Shown here in pieces: positions 24,455-34,293 of a stretch of 64,000 nucleotides of DNA. Position 1 is the first letter of the stretch. Each line of letters begins with the position of its first letter. This stretch comes from Spinacia oleracea. Lineage: Eukaryota; Streptophyta; Magnoliopsida; Caryophyllales; Amaranthaceae. The DNA is taken from positions 87,153,285-87,217,284 of the forward strand of contig NC_079488.1 of assembly GCF_020520425.1 (NCBI RefSeq), given 5' to 3'. The position numbers were made by a program, and so were the translations under genes. The notes below the pieces were generated by a model that worked only from the letters and a program-made list of their open reading frames with translations, was not told where the DNA came from and did not search any database.

Positions 24455-24650
24455 TTTCCTGGTTTATCTTTTTCCAAAAATAAAAAGATGGTTTATCTTT
24501 TTCCAAAAATCAAAGGATGGTTTATCTTTTTCCAAAAATCAAAAGATGGTTTCCCTTTTCCAAAAATCAAAGGATGGTTTTCCTTTTCCAAAAATCAAAG
24601 GACCGTTTCTCTTTTCAAAAATCAAAAATTGGTTTTCCGCTTTTCCAAAA
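24455..24650. repeat. Tandem array in the LARD (~32-bp ggtttatctttttcc units)
   Basis: About seven units of the type ggttt(a/c)(t/c)ctttttcc-aaaaatcaaa-gat follow one another. The same array is at about 50997-51185 in the second copy. Clusters of short tandem repeats before the 3' LTR are common in Tat/Ogre elements. Confidence 0.75.
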
Positions 24651-24990
24651 AAGAGTGATGTGCTGGATTTTCCTTCGTTTTACGTCCTATAAAAACAAGG
24701 GGGTTTTCTCGTTTAGCTAACCCTGAAAATGAGAATCTTTAAAAACATTTTTACCTCGTGATCGGGCTTGGCCGGGCCTGGTTACACTTTATAGCTTTGA
24801 TTTTGAAAACATCTGTAGATACTTCCAATGACACGTGAGGAATGTGTTAACACTCCAAGTGATGACCCTTAAGTCAAATGTTATCACTCGGGGGCTCGTG
24901 AGACCCTCGCAAAATAGGCCACATACACCATGGCTTGTATGACGCACTCCGTCTGATACTTTGACCATCGTCTTACTCCAAGACTCAGTC

Positions 24991-25005
24991 AAAGTGGGGG
25001 CTAAC
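24991..25005 (+). other. LARD polypurine tract
   Basis: aaagtgggggctaac precedes the 3' LTR. The same tract precedes the second copy's LTR at 51542. Confidence 0.65.
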
Positions 25006-26673
25006 TGTAGACACCTACTTTTGTTCCCATTCCCGAAAGGGAAGGTTCGATGATGAGAACATAAATCTCCACTTGGCAACGCATCTCCTGTAAAATAACG
25101 AATCTCAATCACCCTTTCATTTCAGTCAAATCTGCTATTTACAGAAACCTGCTAAAAATAGTAACTGCCGTAAGAAGTAGTTGTTAAAAGTGGCAGAGTC
25201 ATAAAAGATAGAAATCTGTCAGAATTAGGTGTTGCACTCCAACATAAGTCCTAAAAGAGATAGAATTGGCAAAAGGAACTCTATTCCTGCTATAATTCGG
25301 AAATAAGAGTTACGTATTAATTAAATTCCTAACGAACTTAGAGTTCGTAACGGGCCCAGACGCATTCCGTCATAAGTTAATACGCACTAAGAAACTCAGA
25401 TAAATCTCAAAAGCTTCGTGATTAAGAGTCCAGATCTGACAAAAGGCTCGGCCCAGATCCTATTTTTAACGCCTGGGTCTGGGCGCCGAAATCTTCGGCG
25501 CCCAGCCCTGGGCGCTGAAAATACCTGGGGTCGTGTCGTCTCCGAATTCTTTTTGGATTCGTATTCTAAAAATCTATCTTTCCACAAACTCTTTCCCTAT
25601 AAATACAGCCTAAAACCGACGTGAACAACACACACAATTCCATAACCTGACTATTGACTCTAGCCTTAAGCCTAGCCTCACGCTGCGAAATTGATCCGGC
25701 GTTCTATCGCAATCGACCCAAAAGTCGAACAGAACGCATCCTGTCCCTTGTAGCTGATGAATTAAGCCTAAATACTGGAACACTGCTTAGAAACCCGAGA
25801 TTCGTTAAATAAAAGGAGAAATAGCAAAGCCAAGTGGTTAGTTTTCTGAGAACCCCTCAATCACGGACCCGATAGCAGCACTCTCCTTATTCTGCGCCAT
25901 AGTATTGCTCCGATCGTTCCACTTCCGTGCCGGAGGAAATGGGATTACACATTCTCTCGGCCTCTGATTACAGTCGAACATTGCCCCTGGCTGGGCTCAT
26001 ATCAGCTCATTCAGCCGGAACTCACAGCCATTCTGGAGGAGCTGTTGATTTAGCCATTTGATCTCGAAAGATATGAAAGATCTCCCTCCAAACCGTGGCG
26101 CACCTCTCAAGGGTGCGTTGTAATGTGTCCCTCATATGATTTAATCGCTTTGATCACCCTTTTATAAAATTGTCAAACTATTAACTTGATTGATCTATCA
26201 CGCCTAATAAGATAATACCTTGGACAATTGAATTATCATACTAGGTACCTTAATTCAACCTAAAATCAATTCAGAATAGTTTAATAGTTTAAACGCATGT
26301 CCCTTCAATTATTTATGCTGAGCTAGTAAGGATAGCCTGCCTCTGGAGTTATCGATGAGCACTCCTCTCGGTAGTTACAGTCCCCCGAACTCTCAATCTC
26401 TGCCCTGCGGGTGTACGTTGAGCGATCCCCACACCAGGGATCACAAGGGAACCTATGGTCGTCGTGGTCGAACATAATTGCACTCCCTTTATGTCACGAT
26501 AACCGGGTTTTGTCAGTTTTTCTCATTGTCGTTAAAAACTGAATGGCGACTCCTATATTACTAGTCGATTGGGTGTAAACTCACAGGAAATCTAACTACA
26601 CTTGATATGACGATGTCACGCCCACGAGGGACGAGGTCATGCATTAGCCTCGTGCTTTTTCGACCCCCTCACA
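25006..26673 (+). repeat. LARD 3' LTR (copy A) with a 240-bp insertion
   Basis: Starts TGTAGACACC, ends CCCCTCACA, 1668 bp, followed by the TSD gtttg. Compared with the LTRs at 5966 and 51542 it has an extra 240 bp (25855-26094). It also lacks about 60 bp after ggtaccttaa (near 26255). The TATA box (25598-25605) and the 12-bp-stem hairpin (25479-25505) are intact. Confidence 0.85.
25855..26094 (-). other. 240-bp unique insertion in the LARD 3' LTR, coding-like on the minus strand
   Basis: The two flanks share aacc (25851-25854 and 26091-26094), which could be a 4-bp target duplication or microhomology. The other two LTR copies lack the segment. On the minus strand one frame runs through nearly the whole insert with a single TGA. 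It starts RSFISFEIKWLNQQ and ends in a run that includes MAQNKESAAIGS. Base composition is more balanced than in the surrounding LTR. I do not recognise the protein. A captured exon or a fragment of another element are both possible. Confidence 0.4.
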
Positions 26674-26885
26674 GTTTGTTTACACAAGGTACGTACATAC
26701 CTGTGTGCTTGGAGATGTGTGTTATTATTGAAACCATGTTGAATTTGTCGATGAACTTGGTTATGTTGGAATTTACATGTTTAATATTGTTGGATGAACA
26801 TGTTGAACATATATTTCGTTATGAGAATTATAACATGTTAGTATGGATGATTGATGCAAACATGTTGGTTGGAAACACTAGATTA

Positions 26886-26886
26886 T

Positions 26887-26924
<38 letters not shown>
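26886..26924. repeat. (TA)n(GA)n microsatellite
   Basis: A pure TA run is followed by a GA run. It marks the left junction of the TIR element. In copy B the same place holds (TTA)n(TA)n. Confidence 0.9.
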
Positions 26925-27189
26925 AAGGCTCCCGTAAGAACACTTCTTACGGTGAGAACACTTCTTACGGTAAGAACACTTTTTAAACCGTTGGATTGTT
27001 TCTAATCTGACCACCCAAAATAAATCGATTTTAACAAATCTGGACCTTTAAATATTTTAAAGGTTGGGATTAAAAACACTTTTTTTTTCTTCCAGATTTT
27101 TTTTTTCCACTCTCTCTCCCTTCAGTTCCTCTCTCTCACTTTCGAACACCATCAACATCTGATCGCCGCTGGTTGCCGCCGTTGTTCGC

Positions 27190-27275
27190 CGGTCGCCGGT
27201 CACCTCCCGCCGGTCGCCCATCGCCGGTCGTCGGTCACCTCCCGCCGGTCGCCCATCGCCGGTCGCCGCTCGTAT
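27190..27275. repeat. GC-rich tandem repeat (ggtcacctcccgccggtcgc units)
   Basis: Two and a half copies of a ~40-bp unit containing gtcacctcccgccggtcgcc and catcgccgg. The ORFs on the minus strand here (27057-27571) are products of this repeat and the CCG-rich composition, not a gene. Confidence 0.75.
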
Positions 27276-27639
27276 CTCGCGGTTGTGGCGGCGGTTGTTC
27301 TCTCTCTCCCCTTTTCGAATACACATCCGGCCACCGCTCGTAGCCACCACCACCATCCAGCTCGACACCGCTCCGCCACTCTCTGATCTCCTCTCGCCGC
27401 CGATCTCTGATCTCCGTTCGCCGCCCGCTCTCTGATCTCCGCAATTCTAATCTCCGGTGGTGGCGTGTTTCTGGTGGCCGCGAAATCAACCAGAAATCCA
27501 GCAATTAAACTGGTTTCCGCCACCGCAACGGATTCCGCCACACTTGAACACCGGAGAATTTGTTCGAACAATCGATTTAGGTTTGATTTCTGGTTCTATT
27601 TCGAATTTGTTGGAATTTGTTCAATGGAGAAGTGTTGAT

Positions 27640-28280
27640 TGAGGAATTGTTCGAATTTGTACAATGGAGAAGTGCTGTTCGAATTCGAATTTCTCCGCAA
27701 TTTCAATCCGCCATTTCAATTGGTAATTTCAATCCAGCAATTCTCATTTCTCGATTTCTCAATTCAGAAATTATAATCGATTTCAATTGATTTCTCAATT
27801 CAAAAATTAAAATCGATTTCAATCATCTTGGAAATTATAATCGATTTCAATTCACAAGTTATGATTGATGTCTCTCAGTTTCTGCTTATACCGTATCATC
27901 TTGAAATGTTTGGGCTTTTGAGATCAGAGATGAAAACAGAGAAGTATATATATATAATCTGTGCGTACTGGTTTTCATGAATGATGGCATAAACTGTATA
28001 AACCTTGCAGATATATGTGCCTGGCGAGTTTTGTGAGACTGATCTGTATTCATAATATCTTGATGCGCTCTGGTGCTCATAGTAGTTGAATATTGAGATC
28101 CCTTTCTATTATCTTATAGTGTAGCTGCCTGGACAACAAATGATGCAAAAACTGAAAATGTACTTGTATCTTAAACTGTTAGAAAACACTAACCTCCTCC
28201 AAACTACCCTTGCACTTGTTGTGACCTTGAACGACCACATACATGTATCTCATGATATAATAACCTGAATCGTTACATGT
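27640..28280. other. Non-coding spacer of the TIR element
   Basis: AT-rich, with repeated aatcgatttcaattg-like phrases (about 27700-27860), then unremarkable sequence. No gene was recognised. Confidence 0.5.
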
Positions 28281-28289
28281 ATCTCATGA

Positions 28290-29352
28290 CATAATAACCT
28301 TGAATAAATTTAGAACATATTTGAATAAGTTTAGAACATGGTTGAATAGATTTACAACATGCTTGAATAAATTTAGAACATGGTTGAATAAATTTATAAC
28401 ATGTTTAATAATTTTAGAACATGCTTGATTAATTTAGAACATGAGCTTGAAATTTTAGAACATGTATATATGTATATGTTTTGACTAGGTTCTCATGTTC
28501 TAAATTTAGAACGTTGTTGAATAAATTTAGAACATGCTTGAATAAATTTAGAGCATGGTTGAATAATGTTAGAACATGAGCTTAAAAATTTAGAACATGG
28601 TTGAATAAAACTAAAACATGCTTGAATAAATTTAGAAAATGGTTGAACAAATTTAGAACATGGTTGAATAAATTTAGAACATGGTTGAATAAATTTAGAA
28701 CATGAGCTTGAAAGTTTAGAACATAGTTGAATAAATTTATATCATGGTTGAACAAATTTAGAACATGGTTGAATAATTTTAGAACACGCTTGAATCAATT
28801 TAGAACATGAGCTTGGAAATTTAGAACATGTATATATGTATATGTGTTGACTAGGTTCTCATGTTTTAAATTTAGATCATGTTTGAATAATTTTAGAACA
28901 TGCTTGAATAATTTTAGAACATGGTTGAACAAATTTAGAACATGGTTGAATAAGTTTAGAACATGAGCTTGAAAATTTAGAACATGTATATATGTATATT
29001 TGTTGCCTAGGTTCATATGTTCTAAATTTAGAACATGGTTGAATAAATTTAGATCATGTTTGAATAAATTTAGCACATGGTTGAACAAATTTAGAACATC
29101 GTTGAATAAATTTAGAACATGTTTGAATAAATTTAGAACATGAGATTTAAAATTTAGAACATTGTTGAATGAAGTTAAAACATGCTTGAATAAATTTAGA
29201 ACATGGTTGAATAAATTTAGAACATGAGCTTGAAAATTTAGAGCATGGTTGAATAAATTTAGAACATGGTTGAATAAATTTAGAACATGAGCTTGAAAAT
29301 TTAGAACATGGTTGAACAAATTTAGATCATAGTTGAACAAATTTAGAACATG
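28290..29352. repeat. 21-bp minisatellite with a higher-order pattern
   Basis: About 45-50 imperfect units of the type tagaacatggttgaataaatt follow one another for over 1 kb. A longer variant block (gagcttgaaa-tttagaacatgtatatatgtata, then ctaggttc) recurs near 28440, 28805 and 28970, giving a higher-order pattern. The unit is 21 bp, so frames stay open by chance. The 181-codon minus-strand ORF at 28795-29340 (a 7-residue LNLFNHV repeat) is a translation of this repeat and not a likely protein. Confidence 0.92.
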
Positions 29353-30026
29353 GAGAGTATAAAAGTGTTCTTACCGTAAGAAGTGTTCTTACATAAGGAG
29401 GTGTTCTTACCTGATCCCTCCCCTATATATATAACCTTGTTTAGTAAGTTGAAACCTTATACCCATATAGAGGGGTTGATCATTATTAAAGGAAATGTTG
29501 AATTAATTGGAATGAGTCTTGATTGATACCTTTGTGATCACTTACTTAATTCCAAGATAAAAACAGTGGTGACTAATTGTTGATTGTATGACTTATGTAA
29601 TTGTTGAGTCATAACAGAGTTTAATCTGTAAATCATGTAAAGTGAAACTGAGTAGCAATAGCTTTAGACTGCGCACGTCTGAAGTGACGGACAATCAGGA
29701 GTTGGGGTCATGGGTCGCCTATGGCTTTTTATGGGGACGGATTGATCACCGGTTCTATTTTATTCAAAAGTTCCTCGATATCGCAGGTCATTGGGGTTAC
29801 GGAGTCGCGCCCGTACCTCGTCTTCTTAATGAAGACTTCTAGTAGCAACTCGGTCCATTGACTATTTCAATTAAAATAATATTAATGATACAAAGGTCTA
29901 GATCGGTCAAATATAGTCTTCAAGTTAATATGTTTTTGTTATCCTTACTTATGTTTTGTTAGTATCATGTTAGGGTTGTTCGTTTAATAGAATCATGTTA
30001 GGATTATTATTGCTTTAGTATGTAGT

Positions 30027-32737
30027 TGTAATACCCCGAAATTTTAAACTCGATTAATTAAAATTAAAAATATTTATTAACTTGATTTCGTTTTAATTAA
30101 ATTACGAATAATCGAATTTCGTTATTTTAATCGTTTTTACGATTTATTTTAAACGACGAATTTATAAACTGAAATTATTTATTTTTCGTTAACGATAATT
30201 TATTTATTTTTAAGGAATTACTTTAATTAAACATTTTTATTTCTGAAAATTAATTACAAATTCTGAATTTTTGCCAAATATTGTGAATTTATTAAATATA
30301 AAAAAAAATAAAGGGAGAAAATTTATTTTGCTTGCTCTCCACGTATAAACCAGGAAGTCAATACTTCCTTCCTTCCCTCAAATTCTGTCCAAGTTCACTC
30401 CTTGGAGCCCAAGGAATGCACCTTGTTCTTCACTCTTCTTGATTTTATAATCAGACAACAATTCCATTTTGTTTCTCAACCAAAATCAATTCACAAAACT
30501 GAGAAGCAATTCCCCCTTGTTCCTCCAATTGCTCGAACCACCACCAATAACAACAACCGCCACCAACCACCGTCTTCCACCCCTGTCCACCACCATTTTC
30601 ACCACCATCCAACACCACCTAACCACCAAACACCACCACCTCACCGTATCCCCTCCCCTGCTCTCTCCTCCTTTCGCGACACCCCTGCCCCCTCCCTTGT
30701 TCCTGCTCCTTTCTCCAACTCGCCGCACCACCCCCATCGCACTCCACCACCGCCCACCATCACCAACCCACACACAAATCTCCGCCACCCCACAAACCCC
30801 GGTGCTCCGCCCAAAATCGCCCAGAACTCTCCCTCACAACCCCTCCCCTGCTTCCCCTTCATTTTCGCACTCCCTCCTCCTCTCGCCTGGACCACCGCCG
30901 TACAAACCACCACCACCGTCGCCTTCACCGGCGCATCATCTCTTCACTGAGCCGCCCAGCCAGCCGCCACCCTCTTCCTCCTTCTCTCCTCCCCTCGTGC
31001 TTCCCCTGTTTCTCTCGTCTCCCCTTCCCTTGTTTCTCTCGCCTCCCCTTCCCCAGTCGTGCCTCAACCCAAAACCACAACAAAATAAAATCAGATTCTT
31101 TGGCCTTGTTTTATTCTCCTCAAACCCATATTAAATTGGGCCAACTAACCATTTGGGCCTTTGGTAAGACTAATCTGAATTTTCAGATTTTAAATTTAGC
31201 AATATTTATGTTTTAATAGTTTTTATGATATAATTATTTACTAATAAATCGATTTTATTTTCAGGTTTAATTATCAAATATCGATTTTACTAAAATAAAT
31301 TACTTAGCCTGAATTAACAAAAACGGAATTTTTAATATTATTTACATGAAAATCAATTATAAAATATATATGTATTTCGATTGAAAATTCGATTAATAAT
31401 AACATTTTCGTTAAATTTCGAAAGTATAATTTTATTAAAAATTCGTTATTTATATTAAAACTCGTTATTTATAAAATTCATTACTTATAAAATTTATGAT
31501 TTTATAAAATATTGATTTTAAATTATATTATCGATTTAACTAAAATAAGTTACTAAATGGATTTATCAAGGATAAAATTTAAATAAGATTTTCGTGTAAA
31601 TTAATTAAGGAAAATATATATATTTCGATTGACATTTCAATTAATTATATTCTCCATTAAAATTGGCATTTAATTATATTTTCATTAAAACTATGCAATT
31701 ATATATTTTTTTTAACATTATTATTAGAAAATTTGTTAATTATAAAGTTTCGAAATTATTAAGTTAAATTATTTATCAATTTGGTACTAATTCAATTATT
31801 TAATATTTTTAAAGAAATTGGACTCGGAGCTCAGGACGAACAAACCAACGAAAATCCTTAGCAAAGTCGTGGAAGTGAGGTAACGGCTATTGCTAGTACC
31901 CGCAATCCCCTTGTAAATGTATTATGAAATTATGACGTTATGATTGAATTTATGAATTAAATGTTTTGATGTGTTTTATGGATTGTGGGATGAAATATGA
32001 TTTGATTAAATTGTTTCCTATAATATGATTTGATTGAGTTTTCTCATAAAATGATGTTTATGCAATGCTATGAAAGAATTGATGTTTTATGAATCCCAGG
32101 ATCTAAATGATATTTCATGATCTAAAAAGAGTTATGTTATTTCAACTGAAATCCAAGCCAAGGCTTGGTAAAATTACAAACAACATGATAAATGAAAGTG
32201 AAAGACCTGGTTTGTCTGGCGGTATATAAACTACCATCTTCCTATCTACCGGTCATGCATGCACCACGGACACTTGTCCACCCATGGATCACGAGCCCAG
32301 GCTCCCATGGTTTATGAGCCCAGGCTCAGGGCCCAGGCCCATGTTACGATGATGAGCCCAGGCTCTTATGGGCCCAGGCCCAGTGGAGGATTCCTTCACG
32401 GTTCGTACTTGCCGACAACTAGCATGTTAAATTGCAAAGTTTATGAATGAATTAAATACGATGTTTTATTAAATGTTTTACCTATTCTATTCTCCCTGTG
32501 TTATTAAATAAAATGAATTGAAATGAATTTACGCTGCTAGAATAGTTCGTTACTGAGTCTTCGGCTCACCGTTTTTGTTTTCTGTTTTAGGTACTGATGG
32601 GGACGATGGACACGAGTAGTGGCGAGGAATTTCACTTTAATATCATCCACCTAGTTTATGCTTACAGTTTTAATAGTTTAATAGTTTAAGTAAAGACTCT
32701 TAGTAAGTTATGTACTTTCATTTTAATAATATTAAGG

Positions 32738-32814
<77 letters not shown>

Positions 32815-32952
32815 GAGTATTTAATAGAATATGATTGATGGTTGCCTTGTAATTTCCAAAAAGGAAGTTACGGCAGGTAATGTCCCGACCAATTAGGTTA
32901 ATTCCACTGCTAATTATGATTTAATAATTGAATTAGAGGTCGGGGCGTTACA
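30027..32952 (+). repeat. CHR-2 5' LTR
   Basis: 2926 bp, TGTAATACCCC to GGGGCGTTACA. The U3 half differs from CHR-1. It has its own CCACC-rich stretch (30530-31080), whose ORFs at 30402-30950 and 30469-31134 are low-complexity artefacts. The TATATAAA (32223-32230), dyad cluster and leader ORF (32259-32450) match CHR-1. A long (TA)n tract sits at about 32736-32810. Confidence 0.9.
32736..32810. repeat. (TA)n microsatellite in the CHR-2 5' LTR
   Basis: About 37 TA units. The equivalent tract in the 3' LTR (49634-49704) is the point where that LTR is broken and fused to LARD sequence. CHR-1 has only a short ttatatatttt here. Confidence 0.95.
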
Positions 32953-33169
32953 GTTTGGTATCAAGAGAAAAGGTTCTGGACCATAAGTGCTAAACCTTAC
33001 GGGTTTTCGCACGAATAGAATTCATTAGGCTTTAAGTAAAGAATTTTAAGGAATGAGTTAAAAAGAATTTTCTAAAATCCTGCTAAGTTAAAATGAATAT
33101 GAGTGTGAGTGTAGGAACGGGATCAAAGGGTTTATTTTATATTATTATTTTGCTTCAATCTGATAGGAT

Positions 33170-34293
33170 ATGTTATGCAGAATGTTGACCATTGATGCTA
33201 TCAACGATGTTACCAACGAAGCTCGCAACGAGCATCATGTTCACGACGATAACGACATTACTCACGAGGAGTATGTCAATGTTAATGGCCACGAGGAAAG
33301 GATGGAACGATTGGAAAATGTGAGTGCAATGTTGGCCGAATTAGTCCATGATTCTCGGAAAAAGAAAGATGTTAGTGGGAACGAGAGAGCAACGATGTTC
33401 AAGAACTTTTCGTCGCTCAACCCACCATCCCATGATGGCAAGCCCGATCCAGTTGAGTTCGAAGATTGGATAAGTCGCATTGATCAGTTGTTTGAAACCC
33501 TGCAATGCCCTGAGAAATGGAGAGTTGATTTCGCAGTGTTTTACATGACGGGTCAAGCAGGATTATGGTGGAAGGTTAACAAGGAACGAAAGAATGGGCC
33601 TGGATTTGGTTGGAACGAACTACAGAAGTTAATGAGAAACAAGTTTTATCCACCATCCTTGAGGAAACAAAAAGAAGATGAATTTCTACACTTGCAACAA
33701 GGAACAATGAGCGTGTTGGAATACGAAAATAATTTATGAAGTTGTCAAGGTTTGCACCAGACTTGATGTCGACAGAGCAGTCCAGGATGAACCGTTTCGA
33801 GTGAGGTCTGCACCTTAAGTACCAGGATAGGTTGTCCACTCAGAGGTTTACTTAATACCAGGATATGGTGGATATTGCAGCTAATGTAGAGCGAGTGGTA
33901 CTGCTTTGAGAAGCGAAGAATATTGGGTATAAAAGGAGAAATGAAAACCAAAGTCAAGGAGGAGCAAAGAAGCCTAACCAAGGCTATCAGGGAAACCAAA
34001 GGAGGAACGATGTTGGAAACAAAGGACAAGGTTATCGTGGAAACCAGAATAATAGGGCACAAGAATGTGCCAAGTGTGGGAGAAGAGGCCACATCGAGAG
34101 TGAATGACGTGTAGGATCGAACACTTGTTTTCGATGTGGGAGCCATGATCATTACATCAGAGATTGTCCGAAGCAGGTAACTCCAACCACGAGAGGACCA
34201 GTTTCAACTAACAACGATCGTGGTCGGAACAACAACAACACAGGAGGTTCAAACCGCAACCCACCCCGACCACCGCCAGCTGGAAGAGTTTTT
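33170..34293 (+). pseudogene. CHR-2 gag, multiply broken
   Basis: Open for 189 codons (33170-33739) through the gag core ([18 protein letters not shown]), then frameshifted near 33728 where CHR-1 reads cgcaaataagttcatg. Further stops follow in the Gag frame. One is a TGA at 34105-34107 that replaces the last Cys of the first zinc knuckle. The remaining knuckle residues are still readable. A Met-type primer site (tggtatcaagag, 32956-32967) lies upstream. This copy cannot make Gag. Confidence 0.85.

Larger units (their letters stand above)
17693..25005 (+). other. LARD internal region, non-coding
   Basis: This 7.3 kb continues the LARD after CHR-1. No frame longer than about 95 codons exists, and none shows a Gag, protease, RT, RNase H or integrase motif. 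The longest (17827-18111) has no recognisable domain. Features present are GGCGCC-type hairpin pairs (about 18470-18530, 20458-20512, 23355-23408 and 23545-23600), an A-rich purine stretch (19960-20050) and two tandem arrays near the 3' end. It is a non-autonomous derivative whose RNA would need helper proteins. Confidence 0.7.
5966..26673 (+). mobile_element. Tat-type LARD (large non-coding LTR retrotransposon), split by CHR-1
   Basis: The element runs from the 5' LTR at 5966 to the 3' LTR end at 26673. It is flanked by the 5-bp duplication gtttg (5961-5965 and 26674-26678). The internal region is 7388-7424 plus 17693-25005, about 7.3 kb, with no recognisable gag, protease, RT or integrase. 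Such elements depend on enzymes from an autonomous relative. Assignment to the Tat/Ogre lineage rests on the tggcgactcctctgggga-type primer site, the length, and the tandem repeats near the 3' end. CHR-1 interrupts it 37 bp after the 5' LTR. Confidence 0.75.
26925..29423. mobile_element. 2.5-kb non-autonomous TIR element with an internal minisatellite
   Basis: The termini are inverted and built of short palindromic units. The left end has gtaagaacacttcttac and gaacacttcttacggtaag. The right end, reverse-complemented, has aggtaagaacacctcctta then gaacacttcttacggtaag. About 55 bp match overall. TA-rich DNA flanks both ends, fitting insertion into a microsatellite. The second outer-LTR copy lacks it, showing it arrived after, or on only one of, the two lineages. 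The left third holds a GC-rich tandem block (about 27190-27275) and the right half a minisatellite. No transposase is present. The MULE superfamily is possible, but no clean TSD can be read in the TA repeats. Confidence 0.65.
26674..30026 (+). repeat. Outer solo LTR, part of copy A
   Basis: This continues the outer LTR after the LARD. Bases 26674-26880 match 53018-53225, and about 29434-30026 match 53412-54004. The block is broken by a (TA)n/(GA)n tract and a 2.5-kb TIR element, and is cut at 30026 by CHR-2. The 66-codon ORF at 29642-29842 is preserved in the other copy (53620-53820), but it lies inside LTR sequence and shows no known domain. Confidence 0.7.

Noticed and set aside
27057..27571. 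Arg/Gly/Asp-rich minus-strand ORFs with RRPAMGDRREV repeats
   Set aside because: They arise from a GC-rich tandem repeat inside a TIR element and have overlapping frames of equal quality.
28795..29340. 181-codon minus-strand ORF with a heptad-like LNLFNHV repeat
   Set aside because: It is the translation of a 21-bp minisatellite. The unit length alone keeps the frame open.
29642..29842. 66-codon ORF identical in two places (also 53620-53820)
   Set aside because: It is duplicated only because the outer LTR segment is duplicated. It sits in LTR DNA and shows no domain.
30402..31134. Proline/threonine-rich ORFs of 182 and 221 codons (also 47162-48029 and 8123-8464)
   Set aside because: They lie in CCACC-rich parts of LTRs, overlap in several frames on both strands, and repeat with every LTR copy.
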